A DNA stretch of 64,000 bases from Cyclobacteriaceae bacterium (GTDB lineage: Bacteria; Bacteroidota; Bacteroidia; Cytophagales; Cyclobacteriaceae): NCBI GenBank assembly GCA_030584025.1, contig CP129487.1, forward strand, positions 124,001 through 188,000. The letters are read 5' to 3'. This document shows, one piece after another, positions 59,443 through 64,000 of this stretch. The position numbers and the translations under genes are program-made. The notes under the pieces were generated by a model. That model was not told the origin of the DNA. It saw only the letters and a list, made by a program, of their open reading frames with translations, and searched no databases. Numbering within the stretch: the first letter of the stretch is position 1; each line of letters begins with the position of its first letter.

Positions 59443-60402
59443 TTAAGCTTCCTGGGCCAACAGCTCAGGAAGTTTTGTTAAAATCTCTTCCGTCATTTCA
59501 GCCAATCCAAACTGATGTTGCCAACCCCAATCTTTACGTGCTGCTGAATCATCAATGGATTGAGGCCAGCTGTCGGCAATAGCCTGGCGAAAATCAGGGT
59601 TGTAGCTAATCGTAAATTCAGGAATGTGTTTTTTTATTTCGGCTGCAATCTCTTTTGGCGAGAAGCTCATAGAAGAAATGTTGTAGCTGGATCGGATTTT
59701 AACTTTTTCGGCTGGAGCTTCCATCAAATCAAGCGTGGCTTTAACCGCATCATCCATGTACATCATGGGCAGGTAGGTATCTTCTTTTAAGAAGCACTCA
59801 AACGTTTTATCTGTCAAAGCCTTGAAATAAATATCAACCGCATAATCCGTTGTTCCACCACCGGGTTTTGTTTTGTAGCCAATCAGTCCGGGGTAACGCA
59901 AACTGCGAACATCTACGCCTTTGTTTCTGAAGTACCAATCGCACCAACGTTCACCGGCAAATTTACTGATGCCGTAAATCGTAGTAGGATCCATGATCGT
60001 GTCCTGTGGTGTATTCTTTTTGGGTGTTGTAGGGCCAAAGGCTGCAATGGAGCTGGGCCAATACACGCGGTCGAGTTTATATTCTACAGCCGCATCCAAC
60101 ACGTGAACCAATCCATCCATATTTAAATGCCAGGCAAATTTCGGGTTCTTTTCACCTGTAGCTGAAAGCACAGCAGCGAGGTGATATACCTGCGTGATTT
60201 CATTTTTCTTAATGAAATCAAACAGTGGTTTTTGCTTCAACACATCCAGGATTTCAAAATTTCCCTGGGTGAGAATACCCTGAGGGTCTTTTATATCCGT
60301 GGCAATTACATTTTCTTTTCCGTACAGGTTCCAAAGTCCTTGTGTAAGTTCAGAGCCTAATTGTCCGCCTGCGCCTATAATTAAAATCTTGTGCTTCTTC
60401 AT
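59443..60402 (-). CDS. tdh: SDR-type L-threonine 3-dehydrogenase (extended SDR/epimerase-like)
   Basis: The enzyme oxidises L-threonine to 2-amino-3-ketobutyrate with NAD+. The 319-residue extended SDR has the Rossmann motif GAGGQLGSEL (10-19), D-I-K-D-P at the strand end, and the Y143-x-x-x-K147 catalytic pair in TTIYGISKFAGERW. Sequence marks such as H-L-A-A-V-L-S-A-T-G-E, R-S-L-R-Y-P-G-L-I-G and P-M-M-Y-M-D-D-A fit the epimerase-like threonine dehydrogenases of Bacteroidota rather than the zinc-containing MDR type. The divergent neighbour is kbl, whose product takes the next step. The gene symbol follows that function. Confidence 0.87.
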   Translation of the reverse strand: MKKHKILIIGAGGQLGSELTQGLWNLYGKENVIATDIKDPQGILTQGNFEILDVLKQKPLFDFIKKNEITQVYHLAAVLSATGEKNPKFAWHLNMDGLVHVLDAAVEYKLDRVYWPSSIAAFGPTTPKKNTPQDTIMDPTTIYGISKFAGERWCDWYFRNKGVDVRSLRYPGLIGYKTKPGGGTTDYAVDIYFKALTDKTFECFLKEDTYLPMMYMDDAVKATLDLMEAPAEKVKIRSSYNISSMSFSPKEIAAEIKKHIPEFTISYNPDFRQAIADSWPQSIDDSAARKDWGWQHQFGLAEMTEEILTKLPELLAQEA

Positions 60403-60480
60403 GGTAGTGATTGGGGCCGAAAGTTACAGAATTTTACTTTTTTCCTATCGGTTGTTAGGCCCAGTTTTCGGGGAAGCGAT

Positions 60481-60488
60481 TAACTTTG
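60481..60488 (+). promoter_or_regulatory. Possible -7 box of the kbl promoter
   Basis: TAACTTTG fits TAnnTTTG, about 95 bases before the kbl start. The TTG in front (60452-60454) is 26 bases away, longer than usual. If correct, the kbl leader carries the inverted repeat at 60505-60570. Confidence 0.4.
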
Positions 60489-60504
60489 CGACCTCACAAC
60501 TAAT

Positions 60505-60570
60505 GTCAGGTTGAGCCTGTCGAAACCTGGCATGTTAGCTAACGTCAGCCTTCGACAGGCTCAGGCTGAC
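60505..60570. repeat. 20-bp inverted repeat of the common Bacteroidota TTCGACAGGCTCAG type
   Basis: Left arm 60505-60524 and right arm 60551-60570 (TTCGACAGGCTCAGGCTGAC) are complementary in 18 of 20 positions, around a 26-base spacer. This arm sequence is a well-known dispersed unit in many Bacteroidota genomes. The right arm ends 13 bases before the kbl ATG. Confidence 0.85.
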
Positions 60571-60583
60571 AATTAATTCAGTT

Positions 60584-61780
60584 ATGTACAAGAAATTAAA
60601 ACCCGTACTAGAAAAGGAATTGGCTTCTATTAAAGAAGCTGGATTGTTTAAGAAAGAGCGCATCATCATCTCTCCGCAAGGGGCAGATATAAAAATTGAG
60701 GGTGGCAAAGAAGTCATTAACTTCTGTGCCAACAATTACCTCGGACTTTCTTCGCATCCGCGGGTAATAGAAGCAGCCAAACGTGCTATCGATACGCATG
60801 GTTTTGGCATGTCTTCCGTGCGATTTATTTGCGGCACGCAGGATATTCACAAAGAACTGGAGCGTAAGATTTCGGAATTCCTGCACATGGAAGATACCAT
60901 TTTATACGCTGCGGCTTTTGATGCAAACGGTGGTGTGTTTGAACCGTTGCTGGGCGCTGAAGATGCGATCATTTCTGATGAACTGAACCATGCTTCCATT
61001 ATTGATGGTGTTCGCTTGTGTAAAGCCATGCGCTATCGCTACAAGCACAACGACATGGCCGATCTGGAAAAGCAACTTCAGGATGCAAAGGCTGCGGGCG
61101 CAAAACAAATACTCATTGTAACCGATGGTGCCTTTTCAATGGATGGCACGATTGCTCAACTGGATAAAATTTGTGATCTGGCCGATAAGTATGAAGCATT
61201 GGTGATGACCGATGAATGTCATTCGACTGGTTTTTTGGGCAAAACTGGCCGAGGTGTTCCCGAATATTGTGGGGTGATGGATCGGGTGGATATCATTACC
61301 GGAACGTTGGGCAAAGCCTTAGGTGGAGCTTCCGGTGGCTTTACTTCAGGTAAGAAGGAAATTATAGAAATGCTGCGTCAGCGTTCGCGTCCGTATTTAT
61401 TTTCCAATACGCTGGCTCCTTCTATTGTAGGTGCTTCCATTGAAGTGTTTAACATGCTTTCGGAAACAACGGCATTGCGTGATAGGCTTGAGCAAAACAC
61501 AACATATTTCCGCAGTGAAATGACAAAAGCCGGTTTCGATATAAAACCAGGTGAACACCCAATCGTTCCAATCATGTTGTATGAAGCGCCACTGGCGCAA
61601 AAGTTTGCTGAAAAATTATTGGAGAAGGGCATCTATGTAATCGGTTTCTTCTTTCCGGTAGTACCAAAAGGAAAGGCCCGTATTCGCGTACAGCTTTCTG
61701 CAGCTCACGAAAAGCACCACCTTGACAAAGCCATTGCAGCGTTTACCGAAGTAGGTAAGGAGTTGGGTGTTTTGAAATAG
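60584..61780 (+). CDS. kbl: Glycine C-acetyltransferase (2-amino-3-ketobutyrate CoA ligase)
   Basis: Kbl splits 2-amino-3-ketobutyrate with CoA into glycine and acetyl-CoA, completing threonine breakdown. The 398-residue alpha-oxoamine synthase has N-N-Y-L-G-L-S, the H-A-S-I-I-D substrate loop, D-E-C-H-S-T-G-F-L-G and the pyridoxal-phosphate lysine in TGTLGKALGGASGGF (about residue 246). The divergent tdh gene supplies the substrate; the glycine produced can go to the glycine cleavage system whose gcvP and gcvH are in this window. Confidence 0.97.
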   Translation: MYKKLKPVLEKELASIKEAGLFKKERIIISPQGADIKIEGGKEVINFCANNYLGLSSHPRVIEAAKRAIDTHGFGMSSVRFICGTQDIHKELERKISEFLHMEDTILYAAAFDANGGVFEPLLGAEDAIISDELNHASIIDGVRLCKAMRYRYKHNDMADLEKQLQDAKAAGAKQILIVTDGAFSMDGTIAQLDKICDLADKYEALVMTDECHSTGFLGKTGRGVPEYCGVMDRVDIITGTLGKALGGASGGFTSGKKEIIEMLRQRSRPYLFSNTLAPSIVGASIEVFNMLSETTALRDRLEQNTTYFRSEMTKAGFDIKPGEHPIVPIMLYEAPLAQKFAEKLLEKGIYVIGFFFPVVPKGKARIRVQLSAAHEKHHLDKAIAAFTEVGKELGVLK

Positions 61781-61923
61781 TGTTAATTTAAGTTCATGAT
61801 GCGCAACCGGTAGGTGAGATTCAGGCCGTGTCGTAAAGTTTTTAAAATAATTTATTCCACTTATCAAAGTTCATGGTTTAGGTTATTGAAAGTGCTTATC
61901 TTGAATGGCACAAAACCTAAATC

Positions 61924-64000
61924 ATGAGAAAGTTTGCAACATTATTCTTAGTGCTTATTGTTTTCTGTTTTTCAACAGAAGCGCAGCGCACAAAATCACA
62001 GCCTGCTCCGGTAGCACCTTCAACAGACTTTAACGAATACTTCAAAGCCATGAAATGGCGAAGCATCGGTCCATTTCGTGGAGGCCGTTCCAATGCGGTT
62101 AGCGGTGTTGTGGGTGATCCGGCAACCTATTACATGGGTACTACCGGTGGAGGCGTTTGGAAAACGGATGATGCCGGAACTACCTGGAAAAATATTTCAG
62201 ATGGATACATGAAAACCGGCTCGGTGGGAGCGATAGCCGTTTCTGAAAGTGATCCGAACATCGTGTACGTAGGTATGGGCGAGCACGCCATTCGGGGTGT
62301 GATGACGCATCATGGCGATGGCATGTATAAATCGCATGATGCAGGTAAAACCTGGATCAAACTTGGGTTGGAAGCTACACAGCACATTGCGCGTGTGGTC
62401 ATCCATCCAAAAAATCCCGACATCGTGTGGGTAGCAGCGCAAGGGGCGTTGTACAGTTCTTCCACAGAACGCGGAATTTATAAGACTACCGATGGTGGTA
62501 AATCATGGAAAAAAGTTTTGTATGTAGATGATAAAACCGGTTCTGCTGAACTTTCCATCGATTTTAATAATCCGCAGGTATTGTATGCGGCCATGTGGGA
62601 ACATGGTCGGAAGCCATGGAAAGTAATCAGCGGAGGTCCTGGAAGTGGTTTGTATAAATCCGTTGATGGTGGTGAAACTTGGTCAAAAATTCATGAAGGT
62701 CTTCCGAAAGAATTGGGGAAGATGTCCATTGCAGTAAGTCGGTCGAATTCAGAAAAAGTGTATGCATTAATAGAAAGCGATTCTGATCGTGAACTAGGCG
62801 GTTTGTTCGTATCCGATAATGCCGGAAAAAACTGGAGAAGGGTAACGAATGATCACCGATTAATACAACGCGCGTGGTATTATATTGAGTTATACATTGA
62901 TCCTAAAGATGAACTTACTGTTTATGTGCTTAGTGCTCCTTCACTTCGCTCATTGGATGGTGGCATAACGTGGGAGGATCTGCCAGGTGTTCATGGTGAT
63001 TATCACGATTTATGGATTAATCCCAACAATCCAAAAAATATGGTGATGGCAGATGATGGTGGAGCCACGGTTAGTTTCAATTATGCTAAAACATGGTCGT
63101 TTCAAAGTACCATGCCAACGGCACAGTTGTATCGCATCAATGTGGATAACGCATTTCCTTATCGCATTTATGCTGGCCAACAAGACAACTCTTCGGTAGC
63201 CATAGCCAGCCGTGAGTTGGGCAGCAGTGGTATTTCCCGCGAAAGCTGGACAGCCTCGGCTGGAGGAGAAAGCGCCTTCCTGGCATTCAATCCGGATGAT
63301 CCGCGCTATGTGTTGGGAGGTAGTTACTTAGGTACTATTGAAGTGTTGGATACGAAGGCCAAAGCCGGTACCAACATCATGGCTGCACCCATTCAATATT
63401 TAGGTCGCGATTCAAAAGATATGAAGTATCGCTACAACTGGAATGCACCCATCATCTGGTCAAAGCATGAACCGAACACGTATTACCACGGAGCACAAGT
63501 ATTGTTGAAGACAACCGACATGGGTAAAACCTGGTCGGAAGTTTCACCTGATTTAACCCGTAACGAAAAAGAGAAGCAAGGAAAAATGGGTGGACCTTAT
63601 ACAAACGAAGCGGTTGGTGCTGAAAATTATGGTACATTAAGTTATGTGATCGAGTCACCTCATGAGAAGGGTGTGATCTGGACAGGCAGCGATGATGGTT
63701 TAGTTCACCTGACGCGCGATGGAGGTGCTAGCTGGAAAAATGTTACGCCAATCGGATTAAAAGAATGTTTGATCAACGCCATTGATGTTTCTCCCCATGA
63801 TCCGGCAACGGCTTACATCGCCACTACGCGCTACAAGTTTAACGACCATACACCTGGTCTTTATAAAACAACAGATTATGGAAAAACCTGGACGAACATT
63901 TCGAAGGGAATTCCCAACAATGCATTCACACGCGTAGTACGTGAAGATGATGTGCGTAAAGGATTACTTTTTGCCGGTACGGAATTAGGTGTGTTTATTT
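61924..64000 (+). CDS. Secreted VPS10/BNR-repeat protein, partial (C-terminus outside the window)
   Basis: Open from the ATG at 61924 to the window edge (about 692 residues). It has a signal peptide (cut near STEAQ), then many beta-propeller BNR/Asp-box repeats: G-G-V-W-K-T-D-D-A-G-T-T-W, G-M-Y-K-S-H-D-A-G-K-T-W, G-I-Y-K-T-T-D-G-G-K-S-W, G-L-Y-K-S-V-D-G-G-E-T-W, G-L-F-V-S-D-N-A-G-K-N-W, and others. It opens with W-R-S-I-G-P-F-R-G-G-R, a mark of the large Bacteroidota 'glycosyl hydrolase'/sortilin-like family. These proteins are about 1,000 residues long and of unclear role (sialidase-fold, but catalysis unproven). Any C-terminal sorting tail is outside. Confidence 0.88.
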   Translation, partial: MRKFATLFLVLIVFCFSTEAQRTKSQPAPVAPSTDFNEYFKAMKWRSIGPFRGGRSNAVSGVVGDPATYYMGTTGGGVWKTDDAGTTWKNISDGYMKTGSVGAIAVSESDPNIVYVGMGEHAIRGVMTHHGDGMYKSHDAGKTWIKLGLEATQHIARVVIHPKNPDIVWVAAQGALYSSSTERGIYKTTDGGKSWKKVLYVDDKTGSAELSIDFNNPQVLYAAMWEHGRKPWKVISGGPGSGLYKSVDGGETWSKIHEGLPKELGKMSIAVSRSNSEKVYALIESDSDRELGGLFVSDNAGKNWRRVTNDHRLIQRAWYYIELYIDPKDELTVYVLSAPSLRSLDGGITWEDLPGVHGDYHDLWINPNNPKNMVMADDGGATVSFNYAKTWSFQSTMPTAQLYRINVDNAFPYRIYAGQQDNSSVAIASRELGSSGISRESWTASAGGESAFLAFNPDDPRYVLGGSYLGTIEVLDTKAKAGTNIMAAPIQYLGRDSKDMKYRYNWNAPIIWSKHEPNTYYHGAQVLLKTTDMGKTWSEVSPDLTRNEKEKQGKMGGPYTNEAVGAENYGTLSYVIESPHEKGVIWTGSDDGLVHLTRDGGASWKNVTPIGLKECLINAIDVSPHDPATAYIATTRYKFNDHTPGLYKTTDYGKTWTNISKGIPNNAFTRVVREDDVRKGLLFAGTELGVFI

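Noticed and set aside
1..64000. tRNA, rRNA, tmRNA or CRISPR loci
   Set aside because: Reading both strands by eye I found no cloverleaf with a CCA-proximal T-loop, no rRNA signature and no regularly spaced repeats; a covariance search could still reveal a small RNA.

Overview
The window looks like a chromosomal segment of a Bacteroidota bacterium, most likely order Cytophagales. The evidence is: a complete sprA (type IX secretion translocon) in the order maeB-ruvA-sprA-gcvH-lipA; two cargo proteins with type IX C-terminal sorting tails; the DUF4837 and DUF4292 lipoprotein families; atpD-atpC standing apart from the other ATP synthase genes; a very short epsilon subunit; almost no Shine-Dalgarno sequences; and many upstream regions with the Bacteroidota sigma-A element TAnnTTTG. 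G+C is moderate. I saw no rRNA, tRNA, CRISPR array, phage or transposase gene. No gap between genes exceeds about 300 bases.

Layout. 1-1.4 kb: start of a class A beta-lactamase-like lipoprotein, an RluA pseudouridine synthase and a small membrane protein. 1.5-8 kb: atpD-atpC, an orphan histidine kinase, a NatAB-type ABC exporter and a secreted protein. 8-12.2 kb: grpE-dnaJ, then adk-obgE and hpt. 12.2-16.8 kb: a Tat-exported GH109/oxidoreductase-fold protein, an M42-like peptidase, a strongly structured intergenic element, upp, a small membrane protein and an SPFH lipoprotein. 16.8-19.6 kb is the most irregular part: a MacB-type permease, a toxin-antitoxin module between two copies of a palindromic repeat, and a truncated near-identical copy of the permease. 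19.7-25.7 kb: small envelope proteins, sdaA, a TauE/SafE permease, an M28 peptidase and two paralogous secreted proteins with an N-x-C-x-F-C-G motif. 25.8-36.4 kb: gcvP, an M28 / D-aminoacylase / serine hydrolase run, a cupin, lipA and gcvH. 36.5-56.3 kb: sprA, ruvA, maeB, then cell-envelope genes (DUF4837, LysM transglycosylase, gatA, tatA, EnvC-like protein, DUF4292, TPR protein, flippase). 56.5-64 kb: two tandem type IX cargo proteins, the threonine-catabolic pair tdh/kbl, and the start of a large BNR/VPS10-type secreted protein.

How the genes fit together. One theme is serine/glycine/threonine catabolism: SDR-type threonine dehydrogenase and Kbl yield glycine, GcvP and GcvH with LipA-made lipoate break it down, and SdaA deaminates serine. 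A second theme is export and envelope building: SprA and its cargo, TatA and a Tat substrate, a flippase, and peptidoglycan enzymes including an EnvC-like protein whose LytM domain has lost its catalytic residues. A third is scavenging of peptides and D-amino-acid compounds by secreted peptidases, a D-aminoacylase and beta-lactamase-fold hydrolases. The best candidates for something undescribed are the repeat-flanked toxin-antitoxin unit inside the permease duplication (18.1-18.9 kb) and the folded intergenic element at 14.6-14.7 kb.
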